DNA from: CAZPHU01 sp964586285
GTDB taxonomy: Bacteria; Fibrobacterota; Chitinivibrionia; Chitinivibrionales; CAYFVL01
Assembly: GCA_964586285.1 (NCBI GenBank)
Contig: CAZPHU010000001.1
Span: forward strand, 62,001 to 126,000
Reading direction: 5' to 3'
Length of the DNA: 64,000 bases
How positions within the stretch are numbered: position 1 is the first letter of the stretch; each line of letters opens with the position of its first letter. The position numbers and the translations under genes are program-made. Positions 52,675 to 61,663 of this stretch are shown one piece after another. The notes under the pieces were generated by a model that had not been told where the DNA came from, ran no database searches, and was given only the letters and a program-made list of their open reading frames with translations.

Positions 52675-52943
52675 TTGCGGCTACCCCTTTCAACTCCACG
52701 GAAAGAAACCATTTTTGCTACGGTTAAAGCGGCTGTCCAAATCTGAATCAAGCCTGTATGAACAAAAAAATAAGAAAAGGTACGGGATTCGCCCATCAAA
52801 AATGCTTCCGCTTCCATTTGGGGGTGACCGATAATCATTTTCGGCATGATTTAAGTTCTGTTAATGCTGACTGATATTGTATTTTTCCATTACTTATTTT
52901 CTGTTCAGAAAAAGTACTTCACCGATCTCATGCCGGTATCCTG

Positions 52944-52979
52944 CCTTCCCCTCCACCCGCAAGCGGTAGGACGGGAAGG
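52944..52979. repeat. Long imperfect hairpin between divergent genes
   Basis: CCTTCCC (52944-52950) pairs with GGGAAGG (52973-52979), TCC with GGA inside, and CCGC-AA-GCGG at the tip. It lies in the 396-base gap between divergent hldD and the YIP1 gene, where neither neighbour would end, so it is not an obvious terminator. It may be a REP-like element or a leader structure. The rest of 52675-53070 holds no gene. Confidence 0.45.
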
Positions 52980-53070
52980 ATCACAGATGAATCAGTTGTG
53001 GTTATTCTGAACAGATACTACTTAAGTATTATATGTCTGCCTCCAAAATTCAATTCTTTTGAAAGTCGCT

Positions 53071-53808
53071 ATGATTCAATGTCCCAAGTGCGGAAATATG
53101 AACGTTTTCCAATCGATTGCTTACGAGTGTCGGATCTGCGGAACTCTGATTCCCCATGTTAAACCAACTGCCCGGCCAACTAATCCGGTAGCCTGGGATA
53201 ATTTCGAAAACACGGGAGTCGTACAGGCTTTGGTACAGACAATCTATGATGCGATATTACATCCTTTTCGATTCAGCAAAAATGTCGCGGATAAGGAAGA
53301 CTTTGTTAAAGCCGTCATTTTTGCATTGCTCATCGGCTCAGCGACAACTCTGATAACGACTCTTCTTTCGCTGCGGTTTTCCCATCCGATATTTGGTTTT
53401 TCCACCGGAGATTACCTCTCCGCTGCAAAAAATCTGATTTACTCCCCTGCCGGCATGTTATTACGCATACTTTTTACAGGCCTGTACGTGCACATGATGC
53501 TTTATATCGCGGGACATAGATCCAGACCGCTTGGTTCGACTCTGCGTATTGTCAGCTACGCACATGCGGTTTTCTTTCTTTCTATATTGCCCTTTTTCGG
53601 AGTTTTTGCATCTACGGTTCTTTTTTTGTACGTTCTTTTGACGTCATCTGCCTTTGCACACAAGATAAGCCCGGTAAAAACGGCATTCATTCTTGTGATG
53701 CCACTATTGATTTTCCTTACATTCGCGACGCTTTCACTTATTTTTGCGGCCGGGACAGGTCTTTTTATCACCGATTTGATTACAGAGCTGATTTTTTCGT
53801 TACAATAA
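53071..53808 (+). CDS. Zinc-ribbon YIP1-family membrane protein
   Basis: A 245-residue protein. The N-terminal zinc ribbon is CPKCGNMNVFQ and later CRICGTL (two C-x2-C knuckles). It is followed by a linker and about five membrane segments of the YIP1 type (VIFALLIGSATTLITTLL, SPAGMLLRILFTGLYVHMML, YAHAVFFLSILPFFGVFAS, FILVMPLLIFLTFATLSLIF). YIP1-family proteins occur in membrane-trafficking and bacterial membrane contexts without an agreed role. The ATG at 53071 is chosen because it begins the zinc ribbon; a TTG at 53059 is an alternative. The FliN-like gene follows after 59 bases. Confidence 0.8.
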   Translation: MIQCPKCGNMNVFQSIAYECRICGTLIPHVKPTARPTNPVAWDNFENTGVVQALVQTIYDAILHPFRFSKNVADKEDFVKAVIFALLIGSATTLITTLLSLRFSHPIFGFSTGDYLSAAKNLIYSPAGMLLRILFTGLYVHMMLYIAGHRSRPLGSTLRIVSYAHAVFFLSILPFFGVFASTVLFLYVLLTSSAFAHKISPVKTAFILVMPLLIFLTFATLSLIFAAGTGLFITDLITELIFSLQ

Positions 53809-53867
53809 GATACAATCAGATAGAAATCCAAGAATTTGCTTAGAACCTGGAAGAAAGAAAATCTAGT

Positions 53868-54128
53868 ATGGCCAGTAGTATAAATATGCTTCTAGATGTC
53901 ACCATGCCCATTTCGGTCCAGCTGGGGCAGACACGCATGACTATCCGGGAGCTGTTGAACCTCAAGAAAGGAAGTCTTGTTCAGCTCAACCGTATGGCCG
54001 GTGAACCTGCAGATGTATCCATAAACAACAAGATGCTGGCAAAGGGAGAAATTACAGTTGTCGATGATCGTTTGGCGGTAAGAATAGGAATACTGTATGG
54101 AGCACGGGAGAAGTTTAAACATCTTTAA
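53868..54128 (+). CDS. FliN/SpoA-type flagellar switch-like protein
   Basis: An 86-residue protein made of a single SpoA (FliMN C-terminal) domain: DVTMPISVQLGQTRMTIREL, LNLKKGSLVQLNRMAGEPAD and the end segment KGEITVVDDRLAVRIG. This is the conserved C-ring part of FliN. The short N-terminal part of longer FliN proteins is absent. It is isolated from any flagellar operon in the window. It could be a real FliN, or a related SpoA protein of another export system. The ATG has GAAGAAAGAAAA-type purines before it but no perfect site. Confidence 0.8.
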   Translation: MASSINMLLDVTMPISVQLGQTRMTIRELLNLKKGSLVQLNRMAGEPADVSINNKMLAKGEITVVDDRLAVRIGILYGAREKFKHL

Positions 54129-54237
54129 CAGCCTTGCGCGGATTTTTTTCGGAATGTATTTATAAGATCGATTTAAAGGGAGATTTCATTCGACTGATAT
54201 AGCCAAAAACTCCTTTTCCGCCGCAAAGTTTCCCAAA

Positions 54238-57200
54238 ATGACTGAAAAATTTCCGCTCCTGCCGATAGCCATTCTTTATTTGTGCTTATGCGGCTTTCCG
54301 ATTTGTGCTCATGAAGGTGCGATCAACCCCTCCCCATCGATTCTGTACCTTAACTCCTACCATCATGGATTGGAGTGGTCCGATAATGTTTACAGCGGGT
54401 TTATGAGAGAAATAGAAGATTCTCCGCTGCATATTCGTGTTTCCGCGGAATACATGGATTCAAAATTCCATAGTAACAGATCAGTCGATTCACTTCTTCT
54501 TATGATGCTGCTCAGAAAGCACGCCCAAAATCCTCCCCAGCTTATCGTCACCTCCGATAACAACGCTTTGAATTTTGTAACAAAATACCGCGATGAATTC
54601 TTCCCAAATGCTCCGCTGGTATTCTGCGGAATTAATTACGTGTCCGGCGCCAGACCAAGAATTCCCAACTCCACCGGAATATATGAAGATATTTCAGCCG
54701 TCAAAACCATTGAAATGATTAGAAAATTACATCCTCTGACACAGACAATTGTTTTTATCAGTGACACAACTTACACCGGACGCATTCTTCAAAGACGAGC
54801 GCTCGCCGACACTCTTCTTTTTAGCGGTACAGTTTCTTTTGATACCATTTCGGCCGAACCAACCGACAGCTTTGTAAGAAAGTTAAGTTCCATTCCTCAA
54901 AATGCCGCCATTATCATACTTTCAACATACCGCAATCGACATGGACAGTATGTATCCGTCAGAAAAGCGAATGAGTTCATAGCAGAGTATTCTTCGGCGC
55001 CGGTTTACAGTTTATGGGAGCACCGAATCACCGGCGGTGTGATTGGAGGATATGTTCTTCAGGATGCAAAGCATGGTAAGAAGGCCGCGAAGATTGTGCG
55101 GCGGGTGCTTTCAGGTGCCCACGCGGATGATATACCTTTTCAGGTAGACTCTGTGGTCAAGCCGGTTATAGATTTTTATGCCGCCAAGGCAAAAGGCTTG
55201 AAACTTACCGACCTGCCAAACGAGTATACGATTTACAACCGGCCGGTTCCCATCTATGAGAAGTACCGTCCTTATGTTTTGGGAGCCTTATTCGTTTTTG
55301 CTTTCCAAACGATGATCGTGGTGACACTTCTATTAAACATTTCCCGGCGTAAACGTGCCGAAAAGCACTTGGCCGAAAACGAATCGTACACACGAGACAT
55401 CATAGCAAATGCACCGGTTCCGATGGCGGTTGTAAACCGTAACGGGAACTTTGAGATGATAAACAAAAAAGTCACCGAAGTTTACGGATACACGATTGAG
55501 GAAATACCCGGTATTCTCAGTGGGCTGGAAAATGTCTATGCCGACGGTGAGAACCGTGAAAAAATGATAGCAAACTACAAAGCGCAAGATAATGAGCAGT
55601 TCTTTCAAGGTGGTCCCGAATGTGTCTCCATTCGCTGCAAAGACGGTTCAATAAGGTATGTGGAATTCTACTTTCGAAAGGCTCACTACGACCGCTACAT
55701 ACTGGTTGTCCACGATATAACCAGTCAGCGTGAGGCGGAAAAAGCACTACGGGAAAGTGAGCGTGAATTGAGAATGATGTTTGAAAATCATTCCGCGATT
55801 CTGTATTTAGTGGATTTTGAGACTCTGGCCATTATTGACGTAAACGAGGCAGCTTGTGCGTTCTACGGATACTCGCGTGAGCAGTTCAAGAGCATGCATG
55901 TATATGATATAAATGTAGATAGTGCCTTGGAAATCCGCAAAAAAATCACCGTCCTGAACAACAGAGGAACCGGCTCTACATACGTAAAGCATCGACTTGC
56001 AAACGGCGATATTCGCGACATGGAAATACGCGCATCACTTATCGAGCCAAGCGAAAAAAGAAAGTACTACTTCATTATCGGCTACGATATCACAGAGCGT
56101 ATTCGCATGGAAGAGCAATTGCGCCACACCGAAAAGATGAGTGTTGTCGGTCGTCTGGCGGGTGGAATCGCGCACGATTTCAACAATCAACTCACCGGAA
56201 TTTTAGGCACTGCCGATCTTCTTCGCAGCAGTTTCGATACACAGAGTGATCACTATGCCTTGGCGGAAGTGATATTTAAATCGGCTCGGAACGCATCCAC
56301 TTTAACTCATCAGCTGCTTACTTTTGCAAGAAAAGGCAAACAGCGAAATGAGATGGTCGACATCCATCAAACACTCCTCGAAACTCTTACGCTCTTTTCA
56401 CATAGTGTTACAAAAAAAGTCACTATCGTACAAGATTTTAAGGCCCCTTTGTCAAAGATAACGGGCGATCATGCTCAACTCCAAAATGCATTTCTGAACC
56501 TGGCAATAAACGCCCGTGATGCATTTGACACAGGCAGGGGGACTATTGTTTTCACAACACGTAACTGTGAGATAAGAGATGAGGACATCTCCCGTGATAC
56601 TTACCTTTCGGAACTCTCCCCCGGGTCATATATATTAGTACGCGTATCCGATACCGGCAGAGGAATAGATCCCGAAGTTTTAAAACACGTATTCGAGCCT
56701 TTCTTTTCAACAAAGTCTCCCGACAAAGGAACGGGAATGGGATTATCCGCCGCATACGGTACAGTCAAGAACCATAACGGCGCAATACGAATAGAGAGCA
56801 AAATCGGGAAGGGCACTACTGTCTCGATATACCTTCCTCTACATTCGAATATCGCGGGTAAACGCGTTGAGACTTCCAAACATCAACCACAACCAAACAC
56901 TGCCGGCAAGCCCGGGAAAACGATACTCGTGGTGGATGATGAAGAAATCATACGTATTACGGCAAAAAGTCTGTTAAACTGTATCGGGTATACTTCAATA
57001 CTATGCAGCAACGGAAAAGATGCCGTCGAAAGATTTAAATTAAGCGGTAATGAAATCGATTTGGTTTTGATTGATATGATAATGCCTGGTCTGGACGGTG
57101 CTGAAACCATTTCCCAACTCAGGAAAATTAATCCCCTGCTGCCGGCAGTCATCTCCTCCGGATACAGCGAAAGCTCCATTCAGAATCTTGTCGATAATAG

Positions 57201-57300
57201 ATATACCTTTTCCATTCAAAAGCCTTACACGCTTTCCGAATTGAAACAAAAATTGGCAATCGTTTTCTCTTTATCGACTTCGACACCCGATATTGCATAG
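54238..57300 (+). CDS. Hybrid histidine kinase with ABC-type periplasmic binding sensor
   Basis: A 1020-residue protein. It has a signal segment (residues 8-24), a periplasmic ABC-substrate-binding-like sensor (about 30-340; SILYLNSYHHGLEWSDNVYS), a membrane segment (about 348-370) and two PAS domains (about 380-505 and 508-625). Next come HisKA with phospho-His in LAGGIAHDFNNQLTGIL and HATPase (NLAINARDAFDTGRGT, VSDTGRGIDPEVLKHVFEPF). The C-terminal receiver (about 900-1015) has its Asp in LVLIDMIMPG. The sensor type is like those proposed to bind small ligands. It is a single gene with no cognate regulator beside it. The start at 54238 has no strong ribosome binding site but places the signal peptide correctly. 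Confidence 0.93.
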   Translation: MTEKFPLLPIAILYLCLCGFPICAHEGAINPSPSILYLNSYHHGLEWSDNVYSGFMREIEDSPLHIRVSAEYMDSKFHSNRSVDSLLLMMLLRKHAQNPPQLIVTSDNNALNFVTKYRDEFFPNAPLVFCGINYVSGARPRIPNSTGIYEDISAVKTIEMIRKLHPLTQTIVFISDTTYTGRILQRRALADTLLFSGTVSFDTISAEPTDSFVRKLSSIPQNAAIIILSTYRNRHGQYVSVRKANEFIAEYSSAPVYSLWEHRITGGVIGGYVLQDAKHGKKAAKIVRRVLSGAHADDIPFQVDSVVKPVIDFYAAKAKGLKLTDLPNEYTIYNRPVPIYEKYRPYVLGALFVFAFQTMIVVTLLLNISRRKRAEKHLAENESYTRDIIANAPVPMAVVNRNGNFEMINKKVTEVYGYTIEEIPGILSGLENVYADGENREKMIANYKAQDNEQFFQGGPECVSIRCKDGSIRYVEFYFRKAHYDRYILVVHDITSQREAEKALRESERELRMMFENHSAILYLVDFETLAIIDVNEAACAFYGYSREQFKSMHVYDINVDSALEIRKKITVLNNRGTGSTYVKHRLANGDIRDMEIRASLIEPSEKRKYYFIIGYDITERIRMEEQLRHTEKMSVVGRLAGGIAHDFNNQLTGILGTADLLRSSFDTQSDHYALAEVIFKSARNASTLTHQLLTFARKGKQRNEMVDIHQTLLETLTLFSHSVTKKVTIVQDFKAPLSKITGDHAQLQNAFLNLAINARDAFDTGRGTIVFTTRNCEIRDEDISRDTYLSELSPGSYILVRVSDTGRGIDPEVLKHVFEPFFSTKSPDKGTGMGLSAAYGTVKNHNGAIRIESKIGKGTTVSIYLPLHSNIAGKRVETSKHQPQPNTAGKPGKTILVVDDEEIIRITAKSLLNCIGYTSILCSNGKDAVERFKLSGNEIDLVLIDMIMPGLDGAETISQLRKINPLLPAVISSGYSESSIQNLVDNRYTFSIQKPYTLSELKQKLAIVFSLSTSTPDIA

Positions 57301-57303
57301 CTT

Positions 57304-57404
57304 GATACCGGTATCGATGCCGATGTTAATACCGCCCGGATATCGGTAAGAAAAACACACACATCCGTTGCAGCCGACCCGTTGCAGTCAACCCGTTGCG
57401 CAAC
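57304..57404. repeat. Palindrome and three tandem 14-bp repeats upstream of thioredoxin
   Basis: Three copies of CCGTTGC(A/G)(G) begin at 57365, 57379 and 57393, a strict period of 14 bases, with CAGCCGA or CAGTCAA spacers. The third copy runs into a GTTGCGCAAC palindrome at 57395-57404. A GATACCGGTATC perfect palindrome also lies at 57304-57315. All are in the 280-base gap between the hybrid kinase and thioredoxin genes and could be binding sites for a regulator of thioredoxin. Confidence 0.45.
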
Positions 57405-57580
57405 ATCTTAACATGTAATAACTGTTGCACCTCCATACTGTTCACACTCGCTTAGGTAACAAAACGTTCTATTTTAGGCCATTTAGCCCGTATTTTTGAG
57501 ATACAGCATTGTGGCATGCATTTTGATTTGTTTGTTGAGTACAGATGTATGATGCAACACTTTCACACGGGAGCGATTCA

Positions 57581-58027
57581 ATGAAACATGGTCCAGATCT
57601 ATTCAAGGGAAGATACTTTTCAACTACCGCAACGGTAATGCTGTTTTTGCTTTCGGTTTTTTTCACGGCCGAATCGTCGACGGGATCACAGAAAACCGAA
57701 TCGGTAAGGCATATCAACAGCGTAGAAGAATTTAAAGACGTGATCGAATCCTCCGAAGATCGGCTTCTTGTCTTTGACCTATATGCCGACTGGTGCATGC
57801 CCTGTAAGATACTGGGCCCCCGGCTCGAGAAAGTAGCGGCCGAGAATCAGCAGTTCGCTTCGGTTTACAAAATCAACGTGGATAAACATCCAGGCATAGC
57901 GGGTATGTTCGGGACAAGAGGTATACCGTTTGTTGTTTTTGTCAAGGGAAAAACCGCAGTACACGCCGTTACCGGAGTTCAGCCCGAGGAGGTTTATGAA
58001 GATGCCATACGAAAATATTTCGAGTAG
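57581..58027 (+). CDS. Exported thioredoxin-like protein
   Basis: A 148-residue protein with an N-terminal signal or anchor segment (VMLFLLSVFFTAESS) and a thioredoxin domain of about 105 residues. The active site is W71-C72-M73-P74-C75, which differs from the W-C-G-P-C of general thioredoxin. The cis-proline is in GTRGIPFVVF. It should act in the periplasm as a thiol oxidoreductase. The ATG at 57581 is supported by GGGAG seven bases before it; the longer frame from 57545 is unlikely. Tandem repeats lie upstream. Confidence 0.9.
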   Translation: MKHGPDLFKGRYFSTTATVMLFLLSVFFTAESSTGSQKTESVRHINSVEEFKDVIESSEDRLLVFDLYADWCMPCKILGPRLEKVAAENQQFASVYKINVDKHPGIAGMFGTRGIPFVVFVKGKTAVHAVTGVQPEEVYEDAIRKYFE

Positions 58028-58178
58028 AACCGCTTGAAATTTTCGCCGGGCATTACTCTGTATTTAGAAGAAATGCATTGTCATAGTCCCCGATAGAGAG
58101 GAGCTGATCGGTCAGGTTTTCGATGTATCGTTCGCCTTCGTTCAATTCCAACGTAATCGGCTGTTTTTGGCCTTGCAG

Positions 58179-58847
58179 TTACCTCTCTTCCATTCTTTGC
58201 CAAAACGATGGAGCGATTGTAAGCGATGTGCCCTCCCAGATCAACGCTCCTTCGGCTTTTAAGCGGACAAGCAAACGTGAAAGCGTCTCGGGGGTCGTTG
58301 CGATAGCATTGGCCACATCTTTTTTGGAAAGAGAAATGGATGCTTTCTGTTTTATCCCGATGTGCTCTTTAAGGAAAATCACCAAACGATCCTCCACATC
58401 ATGTGCAGACAATGAACGTATCTGTTCGGCAAGATAGCGCATTTTCCTCATCATTGCGGCCAAAAAATCATCCCGAAACATCTCATTTGCAAGCAGACAT
58501 TTAAACTGATGCTTTGGTATCATGTAAACCATACCTGTTTTGAGCGCAACCGCATTGACCGGATAGCTGCTTTGTTCAAACAGTATAACCTCCGCAAACA
58601 TTTCCCCAGGATTTATAATTTTTATTACTATCGGTTTACCTTCGGGTGATGTTTTATACAACTGAACAAGTCCGGTTACCAGTATGTAAATCGAGTGCCC
58701 CGGATCACCTTCCAGAAAAAGAATCTGCTTTTTTGTCAGATGTTTCTCCAGGCAAATATCGGCAAGTGACAGAAGACTTTTTTCCGATATCGATTCAAAC
58801 AGACTGATTCGCGACAGTATTTCCTCTTTTGTTACCCCTGCAGGCAT
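58179..58847 (-). CDS. Crp/Fnr-family transcription regulator (DNR-like)
   Basis: A 222-residue regulator with a cyclic-nucleotide-binding-type sensor domain (GDPGHSIYILVTGLVQLYKT and NPGEMFAEVILFE), a dimerisation helix, and a C-terminal winged helix. The recognition helix reads TTPETLSRLLVRLK, so E187, S190 and R191 form the E-x-x-S-R pattern that reads TTGAT in FNR. The N-terminal cysteine cluster of FNR is absent, as in DNR/NnrR-type nitric-oxide regulators. Perfect TTGAT-N4-ATCAA boxes stand before the ferredoxin-like gene and hcp about 2.7 and 3.7 kb away. It is convergent with the thioredoxin gene. The signal it senses is inferred. Confidence 0.87.
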   Translation of the reverse strand: MPAGVTKEEILSRISLFESISEKSLLSLADICLEKHLTKKQILFLEGDPGHSIYILVTGLVQLYKTSPEGKPIVIKIINPGEMFAEVILFEQSSYPVNAVALKTGMVYMIPKHQFKCLLANEMFRDDFLAAMMRKMRYLAEQIRSLSAHDVEDRLVIFLKEHIGIKQKASISLSKKDVANAIATTPETLSRLLVRLKAEGALIWEGTSLTIAPSFWQRMEER

Positions 58848-58911
58848 CGCTTTACTTTCCTTTGACTAAATATTACAAACCAAGCTCAAGCCTGGATTCC
58901 AGACTCTTAAC

Positions 58912-61218
58912 TCACCCCATCACACCTTCAATAACCGCAAGCAGCTCTTTTGTTTGAAAAGGTTTTTTAATCAAACCCACGGCTCCCATCCTGTCGATAT
59001 CTATCGACTCCCTGTCCCCGCAATAGCCTGTCGAGGCAATCACCTTGATTTGACGATCTATATCTTTTAGCCTCTTTATAAACTCTTCACCACTAATATA
59101 AGGCATGATCATGTCTGTAATTACAAGATCTATTGATTGCCGGTGCTTTCGAAAATAGGTAAGAGCTTCCCTGGGATCATTAAACTCTACCGTATCATGC
59201 CCCGCAACCTTGAGCATCATGGCCGCCGCCCGACATACCAGGCTCTCATCATCCACGACAACAATTCGATATCGCTTTCCGGGTTCTATAAAAGCGGGGC
59301 GCTTAGGTCTGTATCCATGACCCGCGGGTTGAACAACCGGAAGAAAAATATCAAAGCAGGTACCCTCATTTTCCGTGCTGCACACCTCGATTGTACCGTT
59401 TGTTTTATTAACAGTCTCGTAAATCGCGGCCAGTCCCAATCCCGTCCCCTTACCTTTTCTCTTGGTTGTAAAGAACGGCTCGAATATCCGGTCTATAATT
59501 TCCGGCTTGATGCCGACTCCCGTGTCGCTCACACGTACATGAAGGCAGTTGTCACAGCTTAGTTGAGAAGGGACTTTATCCTTTTCTACCACATTCGTTT
59601 CGAAGGTAATGGCCCCTCCCCGGGGCATGGCATCCCGGGCATTTATCCCCAGATTCAAAAATGCACTTTGAAGGTATGCGGGATCACCCAGCACAAAGGA
59701 ATTTGACGCATTAAATATACGACTGATTGTAATATTCTTTTCGATACTGCGCTCCAGTAAACCCGTTACCTCGAGAAGAATCGAATGAATGTTGACAACC
59801 ACCGGATTGTACTGCCCCCTTTGAGAAAACGCCAGCAGCTTGTTTACAAGATCCGCCGCGTGTCTGCTTGCCGACAGTATGCTTTGCGCATAGTCGCGAA
59901 CCAACTCCACCTTATCGGCTTCGATACATATCAGATCCGCATATCCCATGATCCCCGCAAGCTGATTATTAAAATCATGAGCCACTCCCCCCGCCAGTCT
60001 GCCGACAGCTTCCATTTTCTCCGAGTGACGAAGCCGCGCTTCCATCTGCCTTCTTTCAGTCACATCCCCGGCAATGATAAGATAAACCTTCTCCGCACCG
60101 GTTTCAACCAATGTAATTGAAACGTTGCATTCAATCAACTCACCGCATTTCTTTTCGAAAAACCAGTCAAATGAATAAACATCGCCTACAGCCAAATCAA
60201 AAAGAGCGTTTTTCATATTCTCCAGCGTATTTGCATTTTCCGGCTGACATTTCGGAGAAAGATCGATCGGCGATTTTCCCAGCAACTCCTCGCTGCTGAA
60301 TCCAAAAAGTTTCTGTGCCTGCATATTGGCCTGAACTACCCGCGGGATATGGTCCTCAACTTTCAGCATCATGATAGCTTCACCCGCATGCTCAAACAAC
60401 GCGCGATACTTGCGCTCAGATTTCGCGCATTCAAGCGCCACCATTTTCTTCTCCGTAATATCTCTTCCCGCTGCGGTTACACCGCAAATCTCCCCGCGCT
60501 CATTGCGAATCGGATTGAAAGACAGCGAGAGCCATCGCACACCCCTTCTCGTAAGCGCCCGTAATTCCGCCTGAAGCTGCTTGCCCCGTAAAACCTGACT
60601 TACAATTTCTTCGACCGAAGCTCCGTCGTCGTCGTGTATCAGCGACACGAAATCTTTTGCGTAAAGTTCTTCCTTGCTTCCTTCGAAAAGATCCAGAAAA
60701 GAAGAGTTGATAAAAAGATACTTACCCGAAATGTCAAGCTGAACAATCAAATCGGTTTGCACCTCGAACAATGACCGATATCTGTGTTCGGTCTCGGCCG
60801 CTCGATGATTGGCCCTTTGGTATTGCGTTACATCCTGGAAAGTTAACGTGCACCGTCTTTCCCCGTTGTGAAAAGCATGCATCTCAAAGACCCTTTTTAG
60901 TTGTTCTTCCTCTAAGCTGATAAGGCATTTACTCCAGGGTTCCCCACCCCGGGCCACAAGCTTGAGTTTGCGCACATCAGCCTCACTTATACCCTCGATT
61001 GCCTCCTGAATCGCCTTACCTTGCTGACTACTCCCCAGAAGCTCATCCGCACGAATGTTTGACTCTTCAAGGATAAGCCTCTTTCGATTATCGAGTCGAT
61101 ATCGATGGATTCCAATAGGTATGCGATCCAGATCATATTCGAGCCTGAGATTACGGGCCTCAAGATTTTCAATGCGCTCTATCAATTCTTTTCGCGTCAA
61201 CTTATCATGCTCAGTCAA
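58912..61218 (-). CDS. Hybrid histidine kinase with three PAS domains
   Basis: A 768-residue soluble hybrid kinase. A short coiled coil is followed by three PAS regions (about residues 40-150, 160-280 and 285-400; SLFEVQTDLIVQLDISGKYL, ALFEHAGEAIMMLKVED). Then come HisKA with phospho-His in LAGGVAHDFNNQLAGIMGYA, HATPase (NLGINARDAMPRGGAITFET, FEPFFTTKRKGKGTGLGLAA), and a C-terminal receiver with its Asp in LVITDMIMPY. The start TTG at 61218 (reading L-T-E-H-D) is chosen because GGAGAG lies five bases before it; a TTG at 61233 lacks a site. It lies upstream of the Crp/Fnr gene on the same strand with a gap of 64 bases, so they may be co-transcribed. Confidence 0.88.
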   Translation of the reverse strand: MTEHDKLTRKELIERIENLEARNLRLEYDLDRIPIGIHRYRLDNRKRLILEESNIRADELLGSSQQGKAIQEAIEGISEADVRKLKLVARGGEPWSKCLISLEEEQLKRVFEMHAFHNGERRCTLTFQDVTQYQRANHRAAETEHRYRSLFEVQTDLIVQLDISGKYLFINSSFLDLFEGSKEELYAKDFVSLIHDDDGASVEEIVSQVLRGKQLQAELRALTRRGVRWLSLSFNPIRNERGEICGVTAAGRDITEKKMVALECAKSERKYRALFEHAGEAIMMLKVEDHIPRVVQANMQAQKLFGFSSEELLGKSPIDLSPKCQPENANTLENMKNALFDLAVGDVYSFDWFFEKKCGELIECNVSITLVETGAEKVYLIIAGDVTERRQMEARLRHSEKMEAVGRLAGGVAHDFNNQLAGIMGYADLICIEADKVELVRDYAQSILSASRHAADLVNKLLAFSQRGQYNPVVVNIHSILLEVTGLLERSIEKNITISRIFNASNSFVLGDPAYLQSAFLNLGINARDAMPRGGAITFETNVVEKDKVPSQLSCDNCLHVRVSDTGVGIKPEIIDRIFEPFFTTKRKGKGTGLGLAAIYETVNKTNGTIEVCSTENEGTCFDIFLPVVQPAGHGYRPKRPAFIEPGKRYRIVVVDDESLVCRAAAMMLKVAGHDTVEFNDPREALTYFRKHRQSIDLVITDMIMPYISGEEFIKRLKDIDRQIKVIASTGYCGDRESIDIDRMGAVGLIKKPFQTKELLAVIEGVMG

Positions 61219-61556
61219 CTGTACTCTCCGCAAGCAATTAGTTCGGGAATTTTGACAGATTTTCTAAATCTTAAATTCATAGTCCGACAAAAACGCGTCT
61301 TTTACCCGATTACATGTCCACTTGTTTGATCATGGTCGGAATTTCGAGCAGCCCAGAGAAGGAATCCCGGAAACCGATCAAGACTTGCCGGATCAGACTT
61401 AAAAATAGTCTATCGGCCACAATTTTCCCTACATATCAAAGAACAAGGCCAATAGACCCCAACCGCCGCTCATCGTAATGGCCGGGGCTGATATCATATC
61501 ATAACCTGTGTTTTTTGGAACAGTCACCCATGGGACAGCACCTTTTATCATTTCTC

Positions 61557-61598
61557 TTGATTCACATCAAGGTTATAATCCCCTTTGGTTCGTATCTT
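61557..61598 (+). promoter_or_regulatory. FNR/DNR-type promoter of the ferredoxin-like gene
   Basis: TTGAT-TCAC-ATCAA (61557-61570) is a perfect FNR-family box. Exactly 22 bases after it comes TATCTT (61593-61598), within TATCTTTAT. The centre of the box is 29.5 bases before the -10 element, so it would be at about -41.5, the class II activator position. The 445-base gap 61219-61663 holds no gene besides this. Confidence 0.85.
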
Positions 61599-61663
61599 TA
61601 TAACATGGCAAACGACAATGCGTCCGGATCAAAGGACACCAACATAAAGCAGGAGGAATTCTA

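Noticed and set aside
59137..60120. Plus-strand frames inside the hybrid kinase gene
   Set aside because: Antisense to a well-supported kinase, without ribosome binding sites or motifs.
61574..61579. TATAAT as the -10 element of the ferredoxin-like gene
   Set aside because: It is only three bases from the FNR box. The TATCTT at 61593-61598 gives the class II distance and is repeated exactly before hcp.
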